Shown one piece after another: positions 16,296-24,843 of a DNA stretch of 50,826 bases (position 1 is the stretch's first letter; each line of letters starts with the position of its first letter). The position numbers and the translations under genes were made by a program. The notes beneath the pieces were generated by a model that was not told where the DNA came from, did not search any database, and saw only the letters and a program-made list of their open reading frames with translations. The DNA lies in NCBI GenBank assembly GCA_938003875.1, contig CALKWO010000261.1:1-50826 (forward strand), given 5' to 3'. Origin of the DNA: an uncultured bacterium. Lineage in GTDB: Bacteria > Planctomycetota > Uabimicrobiia > Uabimicrobiales > JABWCH01.

Positions 16296-18287
16296 TTACT
16301 TCACTTTTCTTACAGATTTGAAGGATTTTAAAATTTCCATAGCAAAATCGGGGTTGGCATTCCATATTTCTATGGGAGCAAAGATTAAAATACCATAGGC
16401 TGTTGTATTGCTTTTTGTTGCAACAATCCAGGTTTTTTGGAGAGACTCTTTCCCTCCTTCAAAGGCAATCATTTTAGCAGGTCCGTCCGATAAGGAAATA
16501 TCTGTTTCTTCTGTCACTTTCAGCGTAGGGTCTTTCACTGTTTCCTGCCTGAACAGCAGGAGAATTAAAGAAACATCCAGGTTCTTTATCTCGTTTTGCT
16601 GATAGCTCATTAAAAACAGGCTTGCGGATTTTCCCTGGTGGTGTAATTTACTGGATGCAATCAGGAGATTGGCACCGATTTTTTTTACGTCCCAGGCTTC
16701 AGGCAATTCCATGGAAAAATAATCATGCATAATTTTTTGTTTCTGCGTTTCCATTTTCAGAGATGTAGTTTCCTGGATTTTCCTTGGTTTAAACACAAAG
16801 CTATCGAGCATTTCTTGAGTTATATTTTTTTCTCCTTCAAACAGAGCGGATGGGCCTGTAAAGGTTAAAATGTATACTGCTCCTTCGTGTTTTGCAAGTA
16901 TCCACCAAGATTTCCTGGCTTTATCAGCGAAATTTTCCAGGATTACTTTTGTTGCTTTTACATTTCCTGTAAGAATAATTTCTTCTTCGCCTGATTCTTC
17001 AAAGTCTCGGCTATCCATTTTTTGCTGCTGGAAAAACATCTTTATGGTTTGAGCATCCAGAAAATCCAGGCCTGGAAAAAAGGCTATGCTCACTTCCGCT
17101 CCTTGAAATTCTGTCATTTTTGGGCCTTTAGCCCTGAAGCCAATTTCGGATTGTTCTTTTTTCCAACCAGCAGGAACTTGTACTCTGAACCTTTCTGTTT
17201 CCAAAAATTGATAAGGGGAATATTCGATTTGTATGGAAAATTTTTTTTCTATTCCGCTAGGCGCATGGAGTACTTGAATGGTTTCCATGCCTTCCTGGTC
17301 AGGCGCATGGTATATATTTTCAATAAATTTGCCGAGTTTAGCTAAAAATTTCAATTCCGATGGTACTGTGGAGAGTACCTTGCTTTTATATAGCTTTGCT
17401 ACGACAGGCATTTCTTCATTGATATTAAGCTTGTTTTTAGGAATTTCTACTTCAAGCAGTATACTATCCCTGATTTCTAAAACGATCTCTACCTTTTGGC
17501 CTGATGTATGCTGGAACAAAAGAATATCTTTATTGGCAGTTTTTGGTGCGATATAGAGATTTCCTTGTATTGTTCCTTTTTCGGCTTTTGCTGTATAATC
17601 TTTCTCTGAGAGAAGATTTTTTTGATCCTGAAGCTTCAGGAAAACTTCAAAAGGAACTTTTTCTTCTGTTTCCATGCTTTTTTTAGCTATTTCCACCATG
17701 AAAACAGGGGTGCTTAGAATAGAAAATTTCCAATCTTTCATGAGATTCCAGGAAGGAACGGAAACACGAATCGTATCTTCCCCTTCTTTTTCCGGGGCAT
17801 AGTATATATTTTTTATAAATTTGCCTTTTTCTGCCTGGTATATTACCTCGTCAAGATGAATCTCCAGATCTTTTCCTTTGCTTTTTAGAACAGGCTCAAG
17901 GGATATACTTTCTTTACAATGTAAGCTCATCCTATCTAAAGAAAGCGATAGTTCTGGAGCTGGTAAAATATCAATAACAATCTCTTTTTTGAAGTTGCTG
18001 GGAGAGTGCAAGATGGTTATGGTGTCTTGTCCTGCCTTCTCCGGTGCCTGGTAAATCCCTTTTTCTATTTTTCCTCTTAGAGCTGTATAGTCAGCAGAAA
18101 TATTTTGTAAGGTATTTCTTTGGAAAAATTGGGATTGTATTTCGTATTTTTTATTTGCAAAAATGCTGCTTTCTTCTAAAGAAATAGCTACCTCTTTTTG
18201 ATTGTTCTGACAGGCAAGGATACATATAAAAAATAAAAAGAACAGCCTATTAATATTCGCCAATAATTGTATTTTGTGTATTCGCAT
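16296..18287 (-). CDS. Large lipoprotein with four Ig-like repeats and paired C-terminal domains
   Basis: A 663-residue lipoprotein (lipobox I-L-A-C at about residue 26). Four repeats of about 90-95 residues fill the first ~370 positions. Each ends in a variant of G-x-x-x-x-x-x-Y-x-A-P-x-x-x-G-x-D-T-I, for example KGIYQAPEKAGQDTI, KNIYYAPEKEGEDTI and ENIYHAPDQEGMETI. The phrase resembles bacterial Ig-like (Big-type) modules. Two related C-terminal domains follow (about 385-510 and 530-655), each starting with a F/Y-x-V/M-x-x-P-x-x-W segment as in DcrB/PsbP-like folds. It starts at ATG 18287 inside the end of the dehydrogenase-like gene (38-base overlap), with GGAAG upstream. The role is unknown; the order of domains suggests a surface protein. 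Confidence 0.75.
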   Translation of the reverse strand: MRIHKIQLLANINRLFFLFFICILACQNNQKEVAISLEESSIFANKKYEIQSQFFQRNTLQNISADYTALRGKIEKGIYQAPEKAGQDTITILHSPSNFKKEIVIDILPAPELSLSLDRMSLHCKESISLEPVLKSKGKDLEIHLDEVIYQAEKGKFIKNIYYAPEKEGEDTIRVSVPSWNLMKDWKFSILSTPVFMVEIAKKSMETEEKVPFEVFLKLQDQKNLLSEKDYTAKAEKGTIQGNLYIAPKTANKDILLFQHTSGQKVEIVLEIRDSILLEVEIPKNKLNINEEMPVVAKLYKSKVLSTVPSELKFLAKLGKFIENIYHAPDQEGMETIQVLHAPSGIEKKFSIQIEYSPYQFLETERFRVQVPAGWKKEQSEIGFRAKGPKMTEFQGAEVSIAFFPGLDFLDAQTIKMFFQQQKMDSRDFEESGEEEIILTGNVKATKVILENFADKARKSWWILAKHEGAVYILTFTGPSALFEGEKNITQEMLDSFVFKPRKIQETTSLKMETQKQKIMHDYFSMELPEAWDVKKIGANLLIASSKLHHQGKSASLFLMSYQQNEIKNLDVSLILLLFRQETVKDPTLKVTEETDISLSDGPAKMIAFEGGKESLQKTWIVATKSNTTAYGILIFAPIEIWNANPDFAMEILKSFKSVRKVK

Positions 18288-19611
18288 AGAACGCTTCCAG
18301 ACTATTTTGTTTATAAAGGATAGGATGGAATTTTTGATAAGCTACATCAAGAGGGAATTTTCCCATCTGTCTGCTTTGTATTAAAATTTCTTTTACTAAT
18401 GGTGTACAAATCTCTTCGATTTTTTTCTGCATTTCTTCTAACACAGGAACATTTCCTGAAAGAATAATATCGGTCGCACAGATGACTGCCCCAATGTTTG
18501 CTATCCAATCAGGGACATAGAGCATTTTATAGCGGTGTAATTTTTCTGCTAGCTCTATTTCTCCTGCTACAGAATTACTGAGAAGAACATTGTTTGCACC
18601 ACCTACTATAATATGATATTTGATTTCATGAATGTTATCGCGAGATAGTGCTCCACTATATCCACAAGGGACAAAAACATGCCCCATCTGCATACGAATC
18701 TCTCCAGGAGATACAGCAGTGATAGCCGAGCCATAAGTCGGACTATGTGTCTTGACGAATTCTTGGATCTGATCAGGATTCATATCTGTGACGATAAGAT
18801 CGGCTCCCTCTTTCAGCAGAAGTTGAGCCAACTGGCTTCCTAATTTTCCCAAGCCTTCAATGCCGATAATTTTTCCAGAAAGTTTACTATCAGGATAACG
18901 ATATTCTAAAGCTTGTTTGATGCTTGTATAAATGCTGTAAGCAGAACAGTTAGAAATAAGATCGCTGTTTTTATTTGTGATCAATTGCTCTGCGTATCCA
19001 GAAACTTTTTTCAACTCTTCCTGGCTGAATCCCGCTTCTATACCCCATTTAACCTTGTAGCGTCGAATAACATAAGCCAAAAAACCAGCGAGTATATCCA
19101 AATTTTCTGAGCTGCTTTGAGGTGCGTGTAAGCCAAGGCATGCTCCTGAACATGGAAGATTAGCTGCGGCGCAACGAAATGTCATGCTGCGAGAGAGGTT
19201 TAAAATATCACGAATTACCTCTATTTCGCTTTTAGACATAATAGACCTTCGTATTCCTCCCACTGTATATTCTCTGGTTGTTTGATGTAAAGCCGTAATG
19301 GAGCAAATATCCCATGTGGAATCATACAAAATTTCCAGGATTTCGTGTCTTCCTGATTTTATCAATTGTAAGAGATTGTTGATATATTTTTCTAACTGGT
19401 GGCGATTGATAATTTCTTTGATTTCCTCTTTGTTTATTTTTTTGATACTTTTGGTAAAGCCTTTTGGATCTTCGGAAGACCAGTCGATCTTCTTGGTCCA
19501 TTCTTTTGCCAGAATTATATCCCAATCTTGATTTTTTTGATTAAAGGAAAAGGCAAAAGTAGTAAGATTTTCTTTTTTCATCATCTGTAAAATGGGATGT
19601 TGTTCAAACAT
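18250..19611 (-). CDS. Leu/Phe/Val dehydrogenase homologue lacking catalytic residues
   Basis: Homologous to the amino-acid dehydrogenase family along its C-terminal ~350 residues. The NAD-binding site is intact (GIEGLGKLGSQLAQLL, then VTDMN) and the signatures GGANN and PDWIANIGAVI are clear. In leucine dehydrogenase the substrate and catalytic lysines lie in MTYK and GGGK; here these read MTFR (Arg146) and SGAC (Cys158). The catalytic Asp of E-D-V-G-T is also lost (E-A-G-F-S). Ordinary deaminating activity is therefore unlikely. About 90 extra N-terminal residues have no counterpart in leucine dehydrogenase. I prefer ATG 19611 (GAGAG upstream). A GTG at 19656 would add 15 residues, but its ribosome site would lie inside the terminator at 19661-19696. 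It is followed by three genes for exported proteins. Confidence 0.75.
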   Translation of the reverse strand: MFEQHPILQMMKKENLTTFAFSFNQKNQDWDIILAKEWTKKIDWSSEDPKGFTKSIKKINKEEIKEIINRHQLEKYINNLLQLIKSGRHEILEILYDSTWDICSITALHQTTREYTVGGIRRSIMSKSEIEVIRDILNLSRSMTFRCAAANLPCSGACLGLHAPQSSSENLDILAGFLAYVIRRYKVKWGIEAGFSQEELKKVSGYAEQLITNKNSDLISNCSAYSIYTSIKQALEYRYPDSKLSGKIIGIEGLGKLGSQLAQLLLKEGADLIVTDMNPDQIQEFVKTHSPTYGSAITAVSPGEIRMQMGHVFVPCGYSGALSRDNIHEIKYHIIVGGANNVLLSNSVAGEIELAEKLHRYKMLYVPDWIANIGAVICATDIILSGNVPVLEEMQKKIEEICTPLVKEILIQSRQMGKFPLDVAYQKFHPILYKQNSLEAFYANTQNTIIGEY

Positions 19612-19660
19612 AGCTAATCTCTCTACAATAGTTTCCAATGATCTTTGTTTCAACACGTTA

Positions 19661-19696
19661 AAAAAAATCCTGGCAAAGCAGAACCCTTACCAGGAT
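19661..19696 (-). terminator. Terminator of the baseplate/response-regulator unit
   Basis: Read on the minus strand, ATCCTGG (19696-19690) pairs with CCAGGAT (19673-19667) across a 16-base loop and is followed by a run of T (19667-19661). It ends transcription coming from the response regulator gene. Confidence 0.7.
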
Positions 19697-19856
19697 CATC
19701 AAGAAATTTAGCTTATGAAACAAAGATAATATAGATTAGGAAAGAAATCAAGATAATAATTTCCATAACTTGCTAGTTAGTTGCAATTTTTTTTAAAATT
19801 GGGCGATTATTTTGACAATGTTAAATCTGATTTCTCGTTTTTCGTCATATCTGATC

Positions 19857-19905
19857 AAAAGCCGAACGCCAGAGCAATCCCTGCGTCTTTCCCAATACCG
19901 AAAAA
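19857..19905 (+). repeat. Family B repeat, partial copy
   Basis: AAAAGCCGAACGCCAGAGCAATCCCTGCGTCTTT-type sequence, beginning at about 19857, closely matches one arm of the family B palindromes at 11315-11339 and 48024-48060 (in reverse). Only half of the element is present. The rest of 19697-19931 is AT-rich with no gene. Confidence 0.55.
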
Positions 19906-19931
19906 TTTTTGCCAATCGAGTTTCACGAAAT

Positions 19932-20321
19932 TTAACCTCTCATGGCTTCGATTCTTTCTAAAAGAGTGCTGTTGTCGTAAGGCTTTTGAAGAAAGCTAAC
20001 ATTAGGGTTTTGGAGGTATTCAGAGATTTCTTTTGTTTCTAAAATGCCACTGATTAGAATAATTTTTAAATCTGCCTTTTTTTGCAAAAGCATTTCCAGG
20101 ATTTGCAGGCCAGAAATTTCTGGGAGATACATATCTAAAATTACCAGATCAATACAATCCCTGTTTTGTTCAAATATTTCCATGCCTTCTTTTGAGTCTA
20201 TAGCTACTGTAGCAATATAGCCTTTTCTTTCCAGAACTCTTTTGGTCAATCGGCAAAGATTTTCTTCATCATCAATAATTAGAATCATACTTTTTTTATC
20301 ATTTGAAGTAAATTGTTCCAT
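19932..20321 (-). CDS. Single-domain response regulator
   Basis: A 129-residue receiver domain alone (CheY/Spo0F style). It has the acidic pair Asp17-Asp18, the phospho-acceptor Asp63 in VILDMYLPE, Ser91 at the switch Ser/Thr position (LISG) and Lys113 in FLQKP. With no output domain it must act by docking or in a phosphorelay. It begins 10 bases after the stop of the baseplate gene and shares its transcript, which ends at the hairpin 19661-19696. No histidine kinase is adjacent; the hybrid kinase at 6312-8552 is a possible but unproven partner. Confidence 0.9.
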   Translation of the reverse strand: MEQFTSNDKKSMILIIDDEENLCRLTKRVLERKGYIATVAIDSKEGMEIFEQNRDCIDLVILDMYLPEISGLQILEMLLQKKADLKIILISGILETKEISEYLQNPNVSFLQKPYDNSTLLERIEAMRG

Positions 20322-20331
20322 AATATTCCCA

Positions 20332-23300
20332 TTATTTCATAGTCGTAGTTACACTGACTTTCCCAGGATATGGTAATGCTTTTATATCCAAAGCAATGAA
20401 AGCTTTTTTATCTCCTGATGCTGTGTCCAGAGCAACAGCTCCTTCCATTTTTTTCAAAACTATTTTTTGAATATAATCTATTCCTTCTATCTCGCTGATG
20501 CAAGAGCCTATATCTACAACATAGATACTTTCTCCAAAATTCCATCCCTGGCTTTTGTTTCCGCCTTTGACAGGGTGCAAGAATTCATGGATTTTCTTTT
20601 GAATGGTTTCAGAAATTCTGCTGCTTTCTCCCATAGAAAGAATTCGCACTGTAATGTCTATGGCGATTTCCGTATAGGTAGGCCCTTCTACTTCTATTTT
20701 ATCCTTCAGCGTTACAAGGGCGCGATCCGATAGATAGCGTTTGATCATGTCCAGGAGGACTTTTTTCGGCTTCAGCTCTCTTGGTGTTTTCGGCACAATG
20801 ACAAGAGAAATTTTGCCTCTCTGGCTTTCTATACACCTGGCCTTTGCCACTTCCTGAAATTGTAAGGCAAGCCATTCAAAATCCTCTTTGGTAACGGCTC
20901 TGCCAAGATTTTTTATGGATCCTGGGCCTCTTTCAGCAGCTCTCTGGAAATCTTCCTGGTTTGTTCCACCCACAGAGGGGACAGAATTTTCGACACTTTT
21001 GATATTAGGGATAGCGGTTGTTAAAATGGTTATGGTTCCAGCATCCAGATTTCCCTTTTCTCCTCCGCCACTTCTGTATTCTACAGCAAGTATATTTTGG
21101 CTGCCTTTGGGCGGAATCATCCCTCTGACTCCATTGCCAAAATGTATTTTCCCCTGGAGACGATCCAGTACATAGTGACGGCTCAAAGGCGTAGATGCTA
21201 CGAAATCCTGTACTTCATGCCACCTCACCCATATTTGTTTTTGCCCTCTAATTTCCTTTATTTCTATCGCATCCAGCCCTTCTTCCTCTTCTATGATTTT
21301 CTTTTCTTCTGATGTAGGATAATCGCTTTCCTGGATTATGATTTTTTGCCCTGGAAGAATAGGCTTATGAAGAAAATCCAGCTTAAGGCTCGCTGCTCCA
21401 GTCCCTGAGCCAAGCAGCTCATTCCTGGTTGTCAGATAATGATAGGCCCATACTGTATTGAAAAATATTCCTTTAAGCCAGGGGCAAAATATCCAGTTGT
21501 CTGTTTTTTGATTTTTGCAGGAAATTTTTAGCCAGTAAAGTGTTTTTCCAAATAGAGTTTTTTTCTGGATATCCGATGGCCCAAAGAATTGGGTAATCCC
21601 GCCACCTCCAGCAAGGATATTTCCCTCTTCTACTTCCATGTCCTTCCATTCTATACCATTGAAGTATTGCCATACAAGTTCATTGATTTTGCTTTCTAAA
21701 GAAAATTTTTCGTCCTTCGACAGTATTTTTTCCTGTTCTGCCTGATAGATTTCATTCATGGCAAAATAGAGAGTCAAGGGTGAATCTGCTATAGTATCAG
21801 AAAAGCCTAAAAACAAGGAAGGATTGGAAATATTCCAGGGAGTATAAGGATAAAAGCTTCCTTTGGATAAAAAAATGTCTTCATATTCGAAATTGTTGTA
21901 TTTTTTGATTTTTTCCCATTTTTTATCTTTAAAGGAATACTCCACCAATAAAGATTGCACAAAGGGAGGTGTAAACAAGGGAGGCTGGTATTTATACCCT
22001 GACGAGATACCTTCTTTTACAAGCTTCTCGATAATTTCCTGGGAATCTTTTAAGATTTCATAGAGATCTTTGGTTTTGACAAATCCACCAGGATCGCCAT
22101 ATCCATCTTCTTGTATCAAGGCTCTTATCCATTTGCCACGAGTTCCATTGATTTCCGTGATAGCCATAGATGGGCATATAAAGGAAATCTGCCCATTTTT
22201 AGTAAAACTCTTTGTCGTATCTCGGAATTCTTTTGTTTCCAGATTTTTCCATGTTTCGCCATCCCAATATTCCCAGGTAAGATTGACATTCCTTTGTTGC
22301 ATGATATTTTCACTATAGGCATCTTCCAGGAGCATTCTGTTGAGACGAAGCAATTCTGTTTCTTTAGGATTTCTTTTCAGCAATTCTTGTGTGGTTTTTC
22401 TCAGGCTTATCTTAAAAAAACGTCCAGTGTCATAAAAAGAGCTTTCCTGAATCAAAGTATTGAGAGCATGGAGCAAAAATGCGATGATTTTTTCTTTGTC
22501 ACCTTGTTCTTGCAATTTTTCCATTTCTTCTTTTTGGAACTTTTCTTGAACATAGCGTCCTATCATATCAAAATTGCTCAGCATTTTGCTCAACAGAAGA
22601 TCAGGCTGTATCAGATCTTCTTCAACCACTAGCGGAGAATCTGGATTAATATGACTGATGGGCTTTTCCAGGCTGACATGCAAAGAGATCATGGCATTTT
22701 CTTTGGAGAACTCTTTACAAGAGATATAGAGGCTGTCTCTTTTTTTCGGGGTTTCTCCAAATGGGAAAAATCCCTTTTTGAAATCTACGATGACATCATT
22801 GGCTACAACTACCTCTGGTAGCAGGTTGGAAACCTTTATTTCTGCGACAATGTCCTGGATTTCAGGTAAAGCAATGCTATTTTTTTCTTTAATAAAATGG
22901 GGGATTCTTTCTTTGTCAGGTGCTGGCTTACTCATGAGCCAGAAGGTTTCATCTTCTTGTATTTTGCTTTTGGGGAAAGGTTTTAGTTCTTGAAAAGAGA
23001 TTGTCAGAATATCCTTTTCCATTTTGATCTGTGGCTTAAGCTTATTTCCTGCTCCATCATACCACTCGTGAAAATAGTCAGGCAGGTATTCACCCACTGC
23101 TCTGATCTGGAGCTTTAATTCTACATTCTTGTGGAATTCCAGAAGCATACTATCTCCCAGGTATAGTATATGCTCCATATTTTTTTCTGCTTCATCGTTG
23201 GCAAAAATATAAAAGGGTTTTGCCTTCTTTAAAGATGCTTCATGATTAGTATATTTGTCCTGCCAGGGGTTTACAGAGAAAACAGAGGCAAGAGATGTTT

Positions 23301-23694
23301 TTACAACCGTAAGACTTTGTTCTGTTTCAAAAACCACTTCTGGATTGACACTTGAAGCAACTCCTGTTCCTTTAGGGACATAAGACTGAGTTGCACCTTC
23401 CGCTAAAGTAAAAGAAAGAGGAACGATAGCAGGGCTTGCAGGCAGAAGATGGATTCCCATCAAATCCAAAAAAGCAATACGATATTTTTCTGGAAGCTTG
23501 TTGTATTCATGGAGTATGGATTCAGTAAGCTTAGCAAAAAGCTTTATCATGGTGAGTCTTAGATCTTTTTGATAGGAAAGCCTGGACAAATCTTTAGGCC
23601 AGTCTTTTGTCCATTCTGAACAATATATCTGGGCAAGCTCTAATGCTCTATAATAGATTTCTTCCGAAGTTCTTTCATCCAAAAAAAAAGGCAT
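20332..23694 (-). CDS. Baseplate J-like protein of a phage-tail-like/eCIS type
   Basis: A 1120-residue protein matching the 'putative baseplate assembly protein' family (TIGR02243-like) of phage-tail-derived injection systems. Telling segments are the N-terminal VPLSFTL...VPKGT...VVFETEQ, the middle HFGNGVRGMIPP, EYRSGGGEKGNLDAG and GRAVTKEDFEWLA, and the C-terminal HPVKGG...GWNFGE. In contractile systems this protein forms baseplate wedges. No sheath, tube, spike or ATPase gene lies in the window, so it is isolated. GGAG upstream supports the ATG at 23694. Its downstream partner is a response regulator. It may be a domesticated tail protein or one part of a scattered locus. Confidence 0.8.
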   Translation of the reverse strand: MPFFLDERTSEEIYYRALELAQIYCSEWTKDWPKDLSRLSYQKDLRLTMIKLFAKLTESILHEYNKLPEKYRIAFLDLMGIHLLPASPAIVPLSFTLAEGATQSYVPKGTGVASSVNPEVVFETEQSLTVVKTSLASVFSVNPWQDKYTNHEASLKKAKPFYIFANDEAEKNMEHILYLGDSMLLEFHKNVELKLQIRAVGEYLPDYFHEWYDGAGNKLKPQIKMEKDILTISFQELKPFPKSKIQEDETFWLMSKPAPDKERIPHFIKEKNSIALPEIQDIVAEIKVSNLLPEVVVANDVIVDFKKGFFPFGETPKKRDSLYISCKEFSKENAMISLHVSLEKPISHINPDSPLVVEEDLIQPDLLLSKMLSNFDMIGRYVQEKFQKEEMEKLQEQGDKEKIIAFLLHALNTLIQESSFYDTGRFFKISLRKTTQELLKRNPKETELLRLNRMLLEDAYSENIMQQRNVNLTWEYWDGETWKNLETKEFRDTTKSFTKNGQISFICPSMAITEINGTRGKWIRALIQEDGYGDPGGFVKTKDLYEILKDSQEIIEKLVKEGISSGYKYQPPLFTPPFVQSLLVEYSFKDKKWEKIKKYNNFEYEDIFLSKGSFYPYTPWNISNPSLFLGFSDTIADSPLTLYFAMNEIYQAEQEKILSKDEKFSLESKINELVWQYFNGIEWKDMEVEEGNILAGGGGITQFFGPSDIQKKTLFGKTLYWLKISCKNQKTDNWIFCPWLKGIFFNTVWAYHYLTTRNELLGSGTGAASLKLDFLHKPILPGQKIIIQESDYPTSEEKKIIEEEEGLDAIEIKEIRGQKQIWVRWHEVQDFVASTPLSRHYVLDRLQGKIHFGNGVRGMIPPKGSQNILAVEYRSGGGEKGNLDAGTITILTTAIPNIKSVENSVPSVGGTNQEDFQRAAERGPGSIKNLGRAVTKEDFEWLALQFQEVAKARCIESQRGKISLVIVPKTPRELKPKKVLLDMIKRYLSDRALVTLKDKIEVEGPTYTEIAIDITVRILSMGESSRISETIQKKIHEFLHPVKGGNKSQGWNFGESIYVVDIGSCISEIEGIDYIQKIVLKKMEGAVALDTASGDKKAFIALDIKALPYPGKVSVTTTMK

Positions 23695-23708
23695 AGAAAA
23701 TCTCCAAA

Positions 23709-23737
23709 AGCATTACAGATAAAAAATCTGTAATGCT
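23709..23737. terminator. Perfect hairpin between the small coiled-coil gene and the baseplate gene
   Basis: A 12-bp perfect stem (AGCATTACAGAT 23709-23720 with ATCTGTAATGCT 23726-23737) with an AAAAA loop. It lies 4 bases beyond the stop of the small gene and about 15 bases before the baseplate ATG, so it may end or attenuate transcription between them. Confidence 0.6.
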
Positions 23738-23741
23738 GTTT

Positions 23742-23924
23742 TCAATTCGTTATATATGAATTTTTTTGTTCCAACAATTCTTCCAGAACCTGAATGGCTC
23801 CGCTGATTCTGAGTAAAGTTGCTTCCAATTTTTCCTGTTGCAACTCTAAGCTTTGAAGCATTTTCTGCCCTGATTCAAATTCAATTTTAAGTTCTTGAAG
23901 TTTTTTTTGTATTTTTTGTTCCAT
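23742..23924 (-). CDS. Small coiled-coil protein
   Basis: A 60-residue, charged, helical protein with heptad-like spacing of Leu/Ile (MEQKIQKKLQEL...LEKLEATLLRI-type pattern), probably a coiled coil. The ATG at 23924 lacks a clear ribosome site; a TTG at 23945 would add seven residues. It precedes the baseplate gene on the same strand, separated by a hairpin. No family was recognised. Confidence 0.5.
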   Translation of the reverse strand: MEQKIQKKLQELKIEFESGQKMLQSLELQQEKLEATLLRISGAIQVLEELLEQKNSYITN

Positions 23925-23949
23925 ATTTAAAATTTCAAAAATCAAATTA

Positions 23950-23993
23950 CCAGGGGCGTTGCCCCTGGCTATTATATTTCGCCCCTTCGGGGC
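23950..23993. repeat. Paired GC-rich palindromes
   Basis: Two perfect short hairpins: CCAGGGGCGTTGCCCCTGG (23950-23968) and GCCCCTTCGGGGC (23981-23993). They are far more GC-rich than the surroundings, which suggests a mobile or terminator-type repeat. The 18-mer AAAACTATAATTTCCTAT follows at 24030-24047. Confidence 0.6.
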
Positions 23994-24060
23994 TAAGATT
24001 GGAATATAGCTTAAAGTGCATTTATTACTAAAACTATAATTTCCTATGCATCAAGTTGCT

Positions 24061-24795
24061 CTATCTTCCTTTTGCCAATCGTTCTGCAAGTTTAGGATCG
24101 AATCCAATGCTCTTGATCTTTTGCTGCGTTGAACTTATATCATATTTCAGACGATAGTAACAGAGTTCATGTTTATCTATATCGAAAATAATACAAGAGC
24201 AAAGACTACACTGGTCTCTTGGCTGTCCTACGCTACCTGGATTCACCAGATAGGTAAACCGCTTATCCAGAGTTATTTTTTTTTCTTGATGAAAATCTGT
24301 GTCTATGCTTTTGGAAGAGATAACGTAAGGCAAATGTGTATGTCCATAAAAGCATACAGAGACAAAAGGACGCTCTTTCTTTAAAATATTTAAGCTATTT
24401 CTTGCTGCCTGCAAAGAATTAATATATTCGTCTTTATGACGAGGAGAGCCATGTACGAAGAGGAAAATATCCTGCCAATATCTTTCATCTGTAAGATCAG
24501 CGATAAAATCTAATTGATCTGGGCGTAGTATCTTTCTTGTATGTTCGATTACCTGCTTTGTTTCTGGACGAATTACAGCATCGATTTCACCCGAAACAAA
24601 GCGGTCGTGATTGCCGCTAATACAAACAACATCTTTTTCCAACAAAAGATCTATACATTCTGATGGATTAGCATTGTAACCCACTATATCTCCCAAACAA
24701 AATATTTTGTCTACTTTTTCTTTTTCCATATGGGAGAGAACAACTGTAAGTGCTTCCAAATTAGCATGAATATCACCAAGAACGCCAAACTTCAT
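24061..24795 (-). CDS. Metallophosphoesterase (YfcE/MJ0936-like)
   Basis: A 244-residue cytoplasmic metal-dependent phosphodiesterase. The motifs are in order: D8-x-H10 (GDIHANLEAL), GDIVGYNANP, GNHD, FVHGSPR and GHTH. These supply the two-metal centre of the calcineurin-like family. The length and the NANPSECI stretch fit the YfcE/MJ0936-type group; the natural substrate is uncertain. GGAGAAAG precedes the ATG. It lies about 48 bases downstream of nadK and is probably the last gene of that run. Confidence 0.85.
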   Translation of the reverse strand: MKFGVLGDIHANLEALTVVLSHMEKEKVDKIFCLGDIVGYNANPSECIDLLLEKDVVCISGNHDRFVSGEIDAVIRPETKQVIEHTRKILRPDQLDFIADLTDERYWQDIFLFVHGSPRHKDEYINSLQAARNSLNILKKERPFVSVCFYGHTHLPYVISSKSIDTDFHQEKKITLDKRFTYLVNPGSVGQPRDQCSLCSCIIFDIDKHELCYYRLKYDISSTQQKIKSIGFDPKLAERLAKGR

Positions 24796-24843
24796 AATCT
24801 TTCTCCGAAATGTGTCTAATGAATTTTGACCACAACATTGTTT

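Noticed and set aside
20332..23694. Prophage remnant
   Set aside because: No integrase, capsid, terminase, lysis or tail-tube gene, and the single baseplate gene is full length.
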